In this document: positions 8,311 to 15,976 of the stretch, piece after piece | Numbering within the stretch: position 1 is the stretch's first letter | Layout: each line of letters opens with the position of its first letter | Assembly (NCBI RefSeq): GCF_029223525.1 | Contig: NZ_JARHTQ010000031.1 | Location: 1-64,000 of the forward strand | Reading direction: 5' to 3' | DNA length: 64,000 nt | Origin: Streptantibioticus ferralitis | GTDB lineage: Bacteria; Actinomycetota; Actinomycetes; Streptomycetales; Streptomycetaceae | Program-made: the position numbers and the translations under genes | Notes under the pieces: generated by a model | Seen by the model: the letters and a program-made list of their open reading frames with translations, nothing else | Told to the model about the DNA's origin: nothing | Databases searched by the model: none

Positions 8311-8673
8311 GTGACGAAGATCATTAGCCTTGCAGATGATGACGCGACCCCTGAGATGAACTGGTTTGCCACGAGCTGGCTGTTCGAACGGATCGCCGAT
8401 TTTGTTCTCGAGCGCGTTGACGACGAGCGGATCCGAGAGGACTTGAAGAGAGATGTGCTATCCGGATACTTGTTCATCCGAGGCATTCCCGAGCCGTTCC
8501 AGGAGAGGGTACTGAAGGCACTGCGTGACGACTTGCCGAAGTTCGTGGACGATGTAATCTACCCGCCGTCGGTGACTGTGAACATGGATAACCCTCAAGA
8601 ATTCATCGATCGCGCGAAGTCGCTGTCTTCGATGGCTGCGAGAAGGCTGGACAGTCGCGGCTCGCAGCCTTGA
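8311..8673 (+). CDS. Probable immunity protein for the upstream toxin tip
   Basis: An unrecognized acidic protein of about 120 residues, beginning MTKIISLADDDATPEMNWFA from a GTG at 8311. It ends 2.5 helices later with PQEFIDRAKSLSSMAARRL. It has no signal peptide or membrane segment. Its position 140 bp after the toxin-tip gene on the same strand, its size and its charge fit an immunity protein that would neutralize the toxin in the cytoplasm. That role is inferred from context only. The start is uncertain; an earlier in-frame ATG-like start at 8263 is possible. Codon use is less G/C-biased than its neighbours, suggesting transfer. Confidence 0.5.
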   Translation: MTKIISLADDDATPEMNWFATSWLFERIADFVLERVDDERIREDLKRDVLSGYLFIRGIPEPFQERVLKALRDDLPKFVDDVIYPPSVTVNMDNPQEFIDRAKSLSSMAARRLDSRGSQP

Positions 8674-8907
8674 ACCGGTGGATCCTGTACGGTTCGCCTC
8701 CCGCTTCACCCGCACTGAACCCGCACCGCTCACCGCTGACGTCTTCCAGACGGTGTCATGGATATGGAAGAACGGACCTGCCGTCGGACAACGTCCCCGA
8801 CGAGACGCGTTCCCGAGATGCGTCTACCCGGCGGGACGGGGGAGGTTTGGCGAACGTCCCGACCCTTGACGTCGTTGGGGAGTCGTGAGATGTCGGACCG
8901 TGGGCGG

Positions 8908-9081
8908 GTGAGCGAGACGACGGCCAAAACCCTGCAATACCGCTGTGACGGGCCAGAAGACGCCCCGGTCCTGATATTGGGCCCGGCCCTCGGTACCACG
9001 CGGCACAACTCGGCGCGCTCACAAGGGAAGAAGCCGATCGCCATGAAAGCCTGGTGGAAGGCGAGTTCGGCCACAATGTGA
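8908..9081 (+). pseudogene. N-terminal scrap of a 3-oxoadipate enol-lactonase-like gene (copy 1)
   Basis: From a GTG at 8908 the frame reads LQYRCDGPEDAPVLILGPAL and GTT, the first strand region of PcaD-type alpha/beta hydrolases, which open the lactone ring in protocatechuate breakdown. Homology ends at about residue 35, with unrelated codons after. The same scrap occurs at 10774-10905 beside the IS110 right end, with roughly 85% similar DNA over 8883-9000. The catalytic Ser and His are absent. Confidence 0.65.
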
Positions 9082-9155
9082 GGCTGGAACAGGAACGCGT
9101 GCGCTACCACCGGCTCGAGGAAGCCCTGAACGACCTGCACCACGATCCACAGTGA
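9017..9155 (+). pseudogene. C-terminal tail of an unidentified gene
   Basis: In a second frame the DNA reads LTREEADRHESLVEGEFGHN and then LEQERVRYHRLEEALNDLHH before a stop at 9153. The charged, helix-forming composition and codon use look like the end of a real protein. It begins where the lactonase homology stops, so two unrelated gene ends have been joined here. I do not recognize the family. Confidence 0.4.
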
Positions 9156-9390
9156 TCAACTGCCGCACCCACGGACGGGACTGTCTGATCGGTGGGTCTT
9201 CCAAGGCAGCAGGCCGCTGACCGCAGGAGCGCGCTGATCCTCGTCCGGTGGTCGGGACCAAGGCCCCGCCATTCGCTGGCCGTCGGTGAATCCTGAGGGC
9301 TGAACGTGATGTCGACCTTCGCGATCCGTTGTGGTCGGCCAGAGTCAGATTCAGAGCGTTCCATGAGCTGGGATTGAGAATGTTCTGCGG

Positions 9391-9647
9391 GCCTGGGTGG
9401 GTGCCTCTGAGCGTGGGGAGGATCGGTGGGTGCTGACCCGGGCCGGGGTCTGACTCACGAGAACTCTGACCGCGGTGTCCTACTCACGCTGTGTCGACCG
9501 CTGACCGGGGATGGTGCGTTGCTGGCACCGGGTCGGCCGGGTGTGTCCCGATAGGGGCCTGCCGACTAGGCGTCGTCACAGTTCTGACCGCCCGCGCGGT
9601 CCGGTGCCGGCTACGCGATGCGCCATCGGGTCGGAAGGTGAACGAAC
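9391..9647 (+). ncRNA. Candidate IS110 bridge RNA region
   Basis: IS110-family elements are known to transcribe a structured bridge RNA from the non-coding left end; it pairs with donor and target DNA to guide the recombinase. This 257-bp leader is far longer than a normal 5' leader and is conserved in the deletion remnant at 3395-3660. Inverted segments such as CCGCCCGCGCGGT are visible. The RNA ends and loops cannot be fixed by eye, so this is an inference from family knowledge plus conservation between two copies. Confidence 0.45.
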
Positions 9648-10742
9648 ATGACCGCTACGTCCTTAACCCCGCGTACTCGCCGACGCCGGCCCACGGGGGA
9701 GGTGGTCCTCGGAGTGGACACGCACCGGGACGCTCATGTGGCTGCCGTGCTCTCCCCGGTGGGGGCGCTGATCGGCACCGAAGAGTTCCCGGCCACCGCG
9801 GTCGGATACCGCGAACTGCTGAAGTGGACCAGGGTGCTGGGCACGGTGCGGCGGGCCGGAGCGGAGGGGACCGGCTCCTTCGGGGCGGCCCTGTCCCGAT
9901 ACCTGCTGACCCAGGGCGTCGAAGTGCTCGACGTAAACCGGCCCGACCGGACCGACCGCCGCCAGCGCGGCAAGTCGGACCCGCTCGATGCCCAGAACGC
10001 AGCCCGGGCGGTGCTGAGCGGGCGGGCGCGCGCCCAGGCCAAGTCGGGCGATGGACCGGTGCAGATCGCCCGGATGTACAAACTCGCCAAGGGCTCGGCA
10101 GTCAAGGCCCGCACCCAGGCGATCAACCAGCTCAAGGCTGTCCTCGTGAGTGCCGACCCGAACCTGCGGGAAGAACTGGCCAGGCTGAACAATTCAGAAC
10201 TCTTCCGAACCTGCGCACGGCTCGCCGACGACAGCAGGAACGACGAGGGCGACGAAGAGGAGGTACTGCAGGCTACTCGCATCACCCTGTGTCTGCTGGC
10301 CGGGCGAATCGGGCAGCTCAGCGAGCAGATCCAGGACTTGGAAGGCCGCCTGGCCCGGCTCGTGGAACGCCACGCTCCACAGTTGCTCACTGTGGTGGGC
10401 ATCGGTCCGGACACGGCCGCCATATTGCTGATCACGATGGGGGACAACCCGGACCGCCTGGGCAGTGAGGCATCCTTCGCCGCGCTGTGCGGGGTCAGCC
10501 CCATCGAGCGTTCCTCGGGCAGCCGACAGTACCGTCGCCTCAACCGCGGCGGCGACCGGCACGCCGCCCTCCACCGGATCGTGCAGACCCGCCTGCGCTT
10601 CGACCCACGCACCCAGGACTACTACGAGCGCCGCATCAAAGAGGGAAAGACCCGGCGCGAAATCGTCCGTTGCCTCAAACGCTACGCCGCCCGGGAGGTC
10701 TTCCACCTGGTCAGACGCACACAGTCATGCCCCCCGTCATAG
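9648..10742 (+). CDS. IS110-family transposase (possibly defective)
   Basis: A 364-residue recombinase. The N-terminal RuvC-like domain has the DEDD set: D24 in GVDTHRDAH, E73 in AEGTGSFG, and D111 and D114 in SDPLDAQNAAR. A coiled segment near 220-260 and the C-terminal transposase_20 domain follow, the latter with CGVSPIERSSGS, whose Ser is thought to act as the strand-exchange nucleophile. Compared with the fragment at 128, a 6-bp deletion turns NRGGDRQANAALH into NRGGDRHAALH. This removes the conserved Asn of the GGNRxxNxALH motif, so activity is doubtful. The ATG at 9648 follows GGAAGG. Confidence 0.88.
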   Translation: MTATSLTPRTRRRRPTGEVVLGVDTHRDAHVAAVLSPVGALIGTEEFPATAVGYRELLKWTRVLGTVRRAGAEGTGSFGAALSRYLLTQGVEVLDVNRPDRTDRRQRGKSDPLDAQNAARAVLSGRARAQAKSGDGPVQIARMYKLAKGSAVKARTQAINQLKAVLVSADPNLREELARLNNSELFRTCARLADDSRNDEGDEEEVLQATRITLCLLAGRIGQLSEQIQDLEGRLARLVERHAPQLLTVVGIGPDTAAILLITMGDNPDRLGSEASFAALCGVSPIERSSGSRQYRRLNRGGDRHAALHRIVQTRLRFDPRTQDYYERRIKEGKTRREIVRCLKRYAAREVFHLVRRTQSCPPS

Positions 10743-10773
10743 GGGCAGCTGTGAGATGTGGGAGCGTGACCGG

Positions 10774-10905
10774 GTGAGCACGACGGCGACGAAACACCTG
10801 CAATACCGCTGTGACGGGCCAGAAGACGCCCCGGTCCTGATCCTGGGTCCCTCACTGGGTACCACATGGCACAAGTGGGACCGCCACCAGCCCGCGGGCC
10901 GATGA
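10774..10905 (+). pseudogene. N-terminal scrap of a 3-oxoadipate enol-lactonase-like gene (copy 2)
   Basis: A GTG at 10774 starts MSTTATKHLQYRCDGPEDAP, then VLILGPSLGTTWHKWDR, a good PcaD-type opening, and stops at 10903 after about 43 codons. It lies only 27 bp beyond the IS110 right end. The first 35 residues are the same as in copy 1 apart from a few changes. The element probably inserted just upstream of a pca gene, most of which has since been lost. Confidence 0.65.
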
Positions 10906-11435
10906 CTCTAGTAGGCGGTCGACCGGCGCATGCCGGAATTCCATATTGCGCATTTTATCCCGTGCCTTACTTCCCCTGAGGCGCTCGGGGGGCGTGCGGT
11001 GGGGCCGCTCCGCCTTTCCACGGCGGAGCCGTCGCTCCGACCGCTGCTGGCAAGGCTCGCGGCTCTGCCGCCCCTGACCGGCCCGGGCCCGATAGCCCAA
11101 GATCGCCATCTCGTGGGGGTGCGCCGGTGCTCGGGAGGGAAGCCTTCGAGCATGATCTGTGCAGGGAAGACCGGGTCGGACACGGTTCCGGTCTCGTGAG
11201 CCCGGTGTCCGCCCGCGGTGAAGCGGAGGCGGTCTGTGAAGGCGGCGCCTTCGACAGGCCTGCTGACAACACATCAATCGCCTTGCGGCTCTGCCCTTTT
11301 GACGACCGCCACGCTGGGGATTCAGTTCCCTGGCCAGTCATACACCTGCGTCAGCGCCGTCGCAGGAGCAACGCAGCCGGAGCCGGAGCCGCAGCCGGAG
11401 CCGCAGCCGGAGCCGACGGATGCGTGCCGCCTGGG
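10906..11435. other. Non-coding stretch with a 12-bp tandem repeat
   Basis: No supported gene. At about 11378-11414 the DNA repeats GCCGGAGCCGCA three times; read on the plus strand it would encode PEPQPEP-type linkers, but the surrounding frame is not convincing. The repeat lies just beyond the 3' end of the LysR-like gene. Confidence 0.45.
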
Positions 11436-12197
11436 CTACGACCGGCGGCGAGGTTTGCCGTGCTTGCCGCCCTTGGGGGCGCCGGAACGGCTGCGTGGGT
11501 TCTTGCCGGTCGACTTACCGGCTGCGGGCTTGCGCTGTGCGCCGGCCTTGTCGGGGCGCTTGCCCTTCGGCTCCGCCGGGGTCTGGGGGCGACCCCGTGT
11601 GCTGTTGACGGTCCGCCCGCGGACGATCCCGATGAACTGCTCCACCAGGTCGGTGGTTTCGTCCTCCGGCCACGACAGCGCGACGCTCGACGTGGGGGCG
11701 TCCGTGACCGGCCGGTACGTGAGGTCCCTGCGATGGTGCAGGCGGGCGAGTGACTGCGGGACGACGAGGAGTCCCACCCCAGCTGCCACCAGTTCGACGG
11801 CGTCGGCCGTCGTGGCGGGGCGCTCGATCGCGGGCCGCCCGGGCGGATGCTCCCAGTCGAGGGTGTCGTCGAGGGGGTGCAGCACGATGTCGTCGGTGAG
11901 ATCCTCCGCGGACACCTCGTCGACCGCCGCCACGACGTGGTCCTTCGGGACCACGACCACCGTCGTCTCGGTGTAGAGGGGGATCGCGCTGAGGGTCGTC
12001 CGGTCGACCGGCAGTCGTACGAAACCAGCATCGGCGCCGCCGTCCCGCAGCACATCACAGGCCTCCGCGGCGGGCACCTGGATGAGGGTCAGTGGGACTT
12101 CGGGCAGCCGCTCGTTCCAGATTCGCACCCACTTCGTGGGCGTCACTCCCGGGACGTACGCGAGCCGGAACGAAGGGGTTACATCCGAGCCTGTCAC
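11436..12197 (-). CDS. LysR substrate-binding-domain protein without a DNA-binding domain
   Basis: A 253-residue protein. Residues ~10-200 look like the periplasmic-binding-type effector domain of LysR regulators (FRLAYVPGVTPTKW, GGADAGFVRLPVD, VVVVPKDHVVA, ELVAAGVGLLVVPQSLA). There is no N-terminal helix-turn-helix. The last 50 residues are a very basic Lys/Arg/Pro/Gly tail. It is divergent from the DUF5997 gene at 12256, and I recall these two families being neighbours in Streptomyces, so they may work together. It could bind a small ligand, or nucleic acid through the tail. The ATG at 12197 has no strong ribosome site. Confidence 0.75.
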   Translation of the reverse strand: MTGSDVTPSFRLAYVPGVTPTKWVRIWNERLPEVPLTLIQVPAAEACDVLRDGGADAGFVRLPVDRTTLSAIPLYTETTVVVVPKDHVVAAVDEVSAEDLTDDIVLHPLDDTLDWEHPPGRPAIERPATTADAVELVAAGVGLLVVPQSLARLHHRRDLTYRPVTDAPTSSVALSWPEDETTDLVEQFIGIVRGRTVNSTRGRPQTPAEPKGKRPDKAGAQRKPAAGKSTGKNPRSRSGAPKGGKHGKPRRRS

Positions 12198-12242
12198 TCC
12201 GCCAGGTTACCGGTCGTGGTCAAAGGCAGCGCACACGCTCGA

Positions 12243-12248
12243 TATCCT
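12243..12248 (+). promoter_or_regulatory. Putative -10 of a leaderless DUF5997 transcript
   Basis: TATCCT lies 7 bp before the ATG at 12256, and there is no Shine-Dalgarno sequence. This spacing is what a leaderless mRNA would show. No strong -35 is visible. Confidence 0.4.
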
Positions 12249-12255
12249 TGACATC

Positions 12256-12660
12256 ATGACGTCGCACAAGACCACCCAGACGATGAAGCCCGCAACCGCG
12301 GCGAAGAAGCTGGGTGTGTACCTCGAAGCCACCCCCGCCGAGTTCCGTGAGGGTGTCGTCTCGCGCACCGAGCTGGACGCGCTGCAGGCCGATCCGCCGG
12401 AGTGGCTGCGGGAACTGCGACGTAACGGACCGCATCCCCGGCCGGTGGTCGCGGCGAAGCTGGGCATCTCCATCTCGGGTCTCGCCCGTGGCGGAGTCAC
12501 GGACGCCCTCACCACGGAGCAGATCGACGCGCTGAAGAGGGAGCGTCCCGAGTGGCTGGAGCGGGAGCGCGCCACCCAGGCCGAGGTCCGCAAGGAAGCG
12601 GTGCGCATCAAGGAGAAGAACGCGGAGCGAGGCGACCAACCCGGGGGACCGCGTTCCTGA
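12256..12660 (+). CDS. DUF5997 family protein
   Basis: A 134-residue, mostly helical, charged protein (KPATAAKKLGVYLEATPAEF, LDALQADPPEWLRELRRNGP, VVAAKLGISISGLARGGV). It contains two similar halves around EQIDALKRERPEWLERER and the earlier TELDALQADPPEWLREL, suggesting an internal duplication. The family is common in actinobacteria and has no assigned function. It is probably cytoplasmic. It is divergent from the LysR-like protein. The start lacks a ribosome site, consistent with leaderless expression. Confidence 0.82.
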   Translation: MTSHKTTQTMKPATAAKKLGVYLEATPAEFREGVVSRTELDALQADPPEWLRELRRNGPHPRPVVAAKLGISISGLARGGVTDALTTEQIDALKRERPEWLERERATQAEVRKEAVRIKEKNAERGDQPGGPRS

Positions 12661-12871
12661 TCTCCATTCCCCGACGATGCCGCGTGTGCTCGACAGTGGC
12701 ATCCTGAACCCGCCTTGTCCCGTCCGTCACCGTCGTCGTCCGGGATGCCATCAGATCTTTGGCGCACCATGTGTGACTGATGTGGCCTGGTGATCTCGGC
12801 AAGTCCCAGGGCACGGAAGCTGTTTCGGGGTGGACCGGACACCGACGGGGTGCTGCGGGCTGACTTGTGCC

Positions 12872-13649
12872 ATGGAACTCATGGTGTCGGTCAAAGACGG
12901 TGAGTTATGGGCGGACGACTCCGGAGGGGACGGGCTGCCGCTCGTCCTGCTGCACCCCGGGGGTCGGTGACTCCAGCATCTGGGAGAAGATCATGCCGCC
13001 CCTTGTGGAGCGGCACCGGGTGATCCGCTACGACGTGCGCGGCTACGGGCGATCACCACAGCCCACCGCGCGGTATTCGCTGGTCGAGGACCTGGTCGCG
13101 GTCCTCGACCACTTCGAGCTGAGCCGGGTGGTTCTGGTCGGCTCCAGCATGGGCGGCGCAACGGCGGTGAGTCTCGCGCTCAGCGACCCCGCGAGGGTCG
13201 CGGCGCTCGCCCTGTTCTGCCCGGGCGCCACCGGCAATCCCCGTCTTGCCTCAGCGACCTTCATGGCCGAGGCCGAGGTGCCGGCCAAGGCGGGAGACAT
13301 GGACGGTCTGGTGGCCTTGAGCCTGCACACCTTCGCGGCAGCCGGAGTCGACGACGATGCGGAAGCCGCCGCCCAGTTGCGGTCGGCGATCCCGGCGTGG
13401 TTCACCAACTATCCGTACCAGGTGCCGGACGCCCCAGCCTTCGACCGGCTCGGCGAGCTGGTCGCGCCGTGCGTGCTGGCGTTGGGGGAGCGGGACCAAG
13501 CCGAGGTGGTCCGGTGCAATGAGGAGATGGCCGCGCGCATTCCCGGCTGCAGCCTGGTGAGGATGCGGCAGTGCGACCACCTGCCGTCGTTGCGTGAGCC
13601 GGAGACGGTCGCCCGGCTGGTACTGGAGCTGAGCGACGACCTGCGTTAG
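12872..13649 (+). pseudogene. Alpha/beta hydrolase split by a +1 shift in a G run
   Basis: The reading frame from ATG 12872 (MELMVSVKDGELWADDSGGD, then LPLVLLHPG) runs into a stop after a five-G run at 12959-12963. The next frame continues perfectly as VGDSSIWEKIMPPLVERHRV. Removing one G gives a ~258-residue hydrolase with DVRGYGRS, the nucleophile elbow GSSMGG and a C-terminal QCDHLPS His. The closest functional group is small esterases/lactonases; the substrate is unknown. It is either a recent frameshift mutation or a base-calling error. Confidence 0.8.
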
Positions 13650-13654
13650 GACGC

Positions 13655-13688
13655 TCTTACTGTCTGGTCGGTCTTACTGCCTGGTCAG
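13655..13688. repeat. Two 17-bp tandem units
   Basis: TCTTACTGTCTGGTCGG is followed directly by TCTTACTGCCTGGTCAG between two convergent genes. The role is unknown. Confidence 0.6.
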
Positions 13689-13731
13689 TCGAACGCACGC
13701 TGATCGCCGGCGCTTCAAGCGGGGGGAGTGG

Positions 13732-14913
13732 TCAATGCGGCCTCTCACTCAACGAGGCTGCCGCTGCGCCGACTTGTTCGCTGATCTCTTGGTCGAGCCG
13801 GTCAACGAGGAGCATCGCCACATCGTCCGCGAGGCGACCCTCGGTGTGGCGGACCAGGTCCCGGTGCAGTTGCTCCAGGAACTCCGGCGGGGTGCGAGCG
13901 TGCGCCGCTTCCATGGCCTCGGTCAGGGCGAAGAAGTCATTGGCACTGTTGCGGGCCTCGATCACGCCGTCGGTGTGGAGCAGCAGACGGTCGCCGGGCA
14001 CGAACGGATAGCTGTCCGGTTTGGCCGGGGGACCCGTGATGAAGTCCTCCAGGCCGAGGGGCGGCAGGGCGGAGGTGGGCACCAGGGCCTGCGCCTTGCC
14101 CTGGTGCAGCACCAGTGGCGGCGGGTGGCCGCGGTTGACCAGTTGGACCACGGGTTCGTCCGTCACCTGAGCCACGAGCGCGGTGACGAAACCCTCCACC
14201 TGGGCCTCCGGATCGAATGCACCAGGTATGGCGCACTCCCGTCGCAGCGCGGCCGCGCAGTGGTTCATCACCTCCGCCAGATCCTCTTCGTAGTGCACCG
14301 ACTCACGGAAGGCGCCCAGCACAGCGGCTGCCGCGCGTACAGCAGGCAGTCCCTTGCCCCGGACGTCCCCCACGATCATCCGGACCCCGTACGGGGTCTG
14401 CACGGCCTCGTACAGATCACCGCCGATCTGCGCCCCCGCCTCAGCCGCGAGATACATGCTGGCCGCCCGCAAAGGGCCCAGCCGGGCGGGTACCGGCCGC
14501 AGCAGCACCCGTTGTGCCGCCACGGCGATCCGGTGGATCTGGTCGAGCTCGCTCTGCCTGCGAGTACGCACCGCACTACTCGTCGTAACGCTGGCTATGG
14601 ACACCAGGAGCAGAGCCAGCAGATTGCTGTACACCTGCTGCGTGCCCCACGCCTGGTTGTAGGTGGCGGTGGTGATGCTGACGGCCAGCGCGACAGCCGC
14701 CGCCGAGATGGTGCCCTTCGGGCCCATCGTCACTGCGGCCAACGCGGGCGTCGCGGTGAGGAGGGGACCGGTGTACAGAAAGTGCGCAGGCGAGAGCTCG
14801 ATTCCTACCACGAGCAGTGCGATCGTGAACGGTACGCACTGCGCGAGTGCGAAGAGGATCCGGCTATGACCGCCCACCCCCATTTGCGGAGATGAGCGGG
14901 AGAGAGACCGCAT
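13732..14913 (-). CDS. Membrane-anchored PP2C (SpoIIE-type) phosphatase
   Basis: A 393-residue protein. Four hydrophobic segments fill roughly residues 18-120, followed by a linker with the DQIHRIAVAAQRVLLRP helix. A PP2C/SpoIIE domain (~160-375) carries GGDLYEAV, GDVRGKGLPA, NRGHPPPLVL, GDRLLLHTDGVIEARN and DDVAMLLV, which supply the metal-binding Asp residues. Such enzymes dephosphorylate anti-anti-sigma factors to control alternative sigma factors. No STAS partner is adjacent. The ATG at 14913 is taken as the start; a second ATG 30 bp inside is possible, and neither has a strong ribosome site. Confidence 0.87.
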   Translation of the reverse strand: MRSLSRSSPQMGVGGHSRILFALAQCVPFTIALLVVGIELSPAHFLYTGPLLTATPALAAVTMGPKGTISAAAVALAVSITTATYNQAWGTQQVYSNLLALLLVSIASVTTSSAVRTRRQSELDQIHRIAVAAQRVLLRPVPARLGPLRAASMYLAAEAGAQIGGDLYEAVQTPYGVRMIVGDVRGKGLPAVRAAAAVLGAFRESVHYEEDLAEVMNHCAAALRRECAIPGAFDPEAQVEGFVTALVAQVTDEPVVQLVNRGHPPPLVLHQGKAQALVPTSALPPLGLEDFITGPPAKPDSYPFVPGDRLLLHTDGVIEARNSANDFFALTEAMEAAHARTPPEFLEQLHRDLVRHTEGRLADDVAMLLVDRLDQEISEQVGAAAASLSERPH

Positions 14914-15104
14914 GGGTACAGCCTGACTCGTTGAAGCTCAGCGATCCACTTGTCGCTTTATGGCCTCGCGGGCGTTCGGTGATCCGTGGTCGCCTGGGCG
15001 CAGGTGATCGCGGCGCTTGCTGTCCCTGCTCACCCTGGCGCGGCGACGCCGACCAGGCCTGGGCTCGGCGACCTGTCGGCGGTGGCTGCGGCCCGGTCCG
15101 CGGG

Positions 15105-15284
15105 TCACCGGGCGGCCATGGCACCCACGCGCCGGACACCCTTGATGGCATTGCGAGCGCGCGTGTCGGTAGGGGCCTGCGCCTCGGACAGCAGCAAGGT
15201 CCGCTCGACGCGGTCCGCGGCCCAGACGTCCACGACTCGGCTGTCCTCCTCGCTCAGCGTCAAGGGACCTGGCTCGCGGTTCAT
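15105..15284 (-). pseudogene. Remnant of a small immunity-like protein
   Basis: From ATG 15284 (GGGAG upstream) the frame reads MNREPGPLTLSEEDSRVVDV, WAADRVERTLLLSEAQAPTD and ARNAIKGV, then stops at 15105. This resembles the first third of actinobacterial proteins annotated as putative immunity proteins. Further downstream (to about 14960) another frame reads SAAITCAQATTD, similar to the expected continuation, so the gene is broken by at least one shift. Confidence 0.5.
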
Positions 15285-15418
15285 GGCGACGTATTCTCCC
15301 ATCGCGCGAGCGGCCCCCCAACTGCTGGGATTTTCCCAGGAGTTGTGGTTGCCGCCTTCCGCCTCAGACACGGCGGCGATCCCAGCACGGCGTGATGTGG
15401 TTCCGGCCGACCGTGCCC

Positions 15419-15734
15419 CTAGTCGGTGTCCGTCGCTGCCAGCACAGCGATCCGGCGGCCGTCGGGGGGGAGGGCGGCGATGCCGTAGTCGTCGCCGATC
15501 TCGTTGTGGAACCAGTCCGCGTCGGCCTCGAAGTGGAACCATGTACTCCGTCGAGCGTGATCTTCCACCTCCTGCGCGCTCGCGTCCGCCGGAGCGCCGC
15601 CGAGCCCGGCCATGGATCGCCATGCCGCCAGTCGGCCGTAGGCGCCGAGCGCGCGCGTACGTGGTGTCGCCTTGCGCGGCGCGCTGTTCGGCCGTGCCCC
15701 ATACGCGACTTCCGAGATCATCTTTCGCGTCCAT
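15419..15734 (-). pseudogene. Hypothetical protein broken by a frameshift
   Basis: The start reads MDAKDDLGSRVWGTAEQRAA, then QGDTTYARAR in one frame. About 80 bp on, the adjacent frame carries AQEVEDHARRSTWFHFEADA, DWFHNEIGDDYGIAALPPDG and RRIAVLAATDTD up to a stop at 15419. Joined, they give a ~105-residue cytoplasmic protein of unknown function. The shift lies around 15640-15665. Confidence 0.6.
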
Positions 15735-15976
15735 CACGGCCCGTCACCTTGGAGCCGCGGGGATCGGTAGCCGACCGCACTCCCACCGCTGTCGTCTTCG
15801 TCGCCGTCCCCGAGCCGCTCGGCCTCCGCCAAGTGGGAAACCGAACAGAACTCCACGATGAGCCGATCAGTACCGCCACCCAACCAATCCATGGTCGGCG
15901 GGAGGGGCCAGGGCACGCGGGACCTTGGTGGTGTCCTGCGGTAGGGGCGCCGCGGGAGGCGAGGGACAATCCCCTC

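Larger units (their letters stand above)
9391..10746 (+). mobile_element. IS110-family insertion sequence (near-complete copy)
   Basis: The element spans a ~257-bp non-coding left part, a 364-codon transposase gene and a short right end closing with CATAGGGGCA. Its limits are inferred from comparison with the remnants at 128, 3395 and 7645: homology starts near 9391 and ends near 10746. As usual for IS110 there are no obvious terminal inverted repeats. A similar ATAGGGGC word also occurs inside the left part at about 9550. Four related copies lie within 11 kb, marking this family as the main rearranger of the left side of the window. Confidence 0.75.

Noticed and set aside
8678..8869. Short plus-strand frame after the immunity gene
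   Set aside because: Arg/Pro-rich, overlaps other equally open frames, no ribosome site.
11218..11435. Plus-strand protein with a PEPQPEP linker
   Set aside because: The repeat-encoded linker is suggestive of a secreted protein, but the frame then runs antisense through the LysR-like gene and has no signal peptide or domain.
13735..14895. A plus-strand 386-codon frame opposite the PP2C phosphatase
   Set aside because: Antisense shadow of a gene with full PP2C motifs; its own translation has no recognizable domain.
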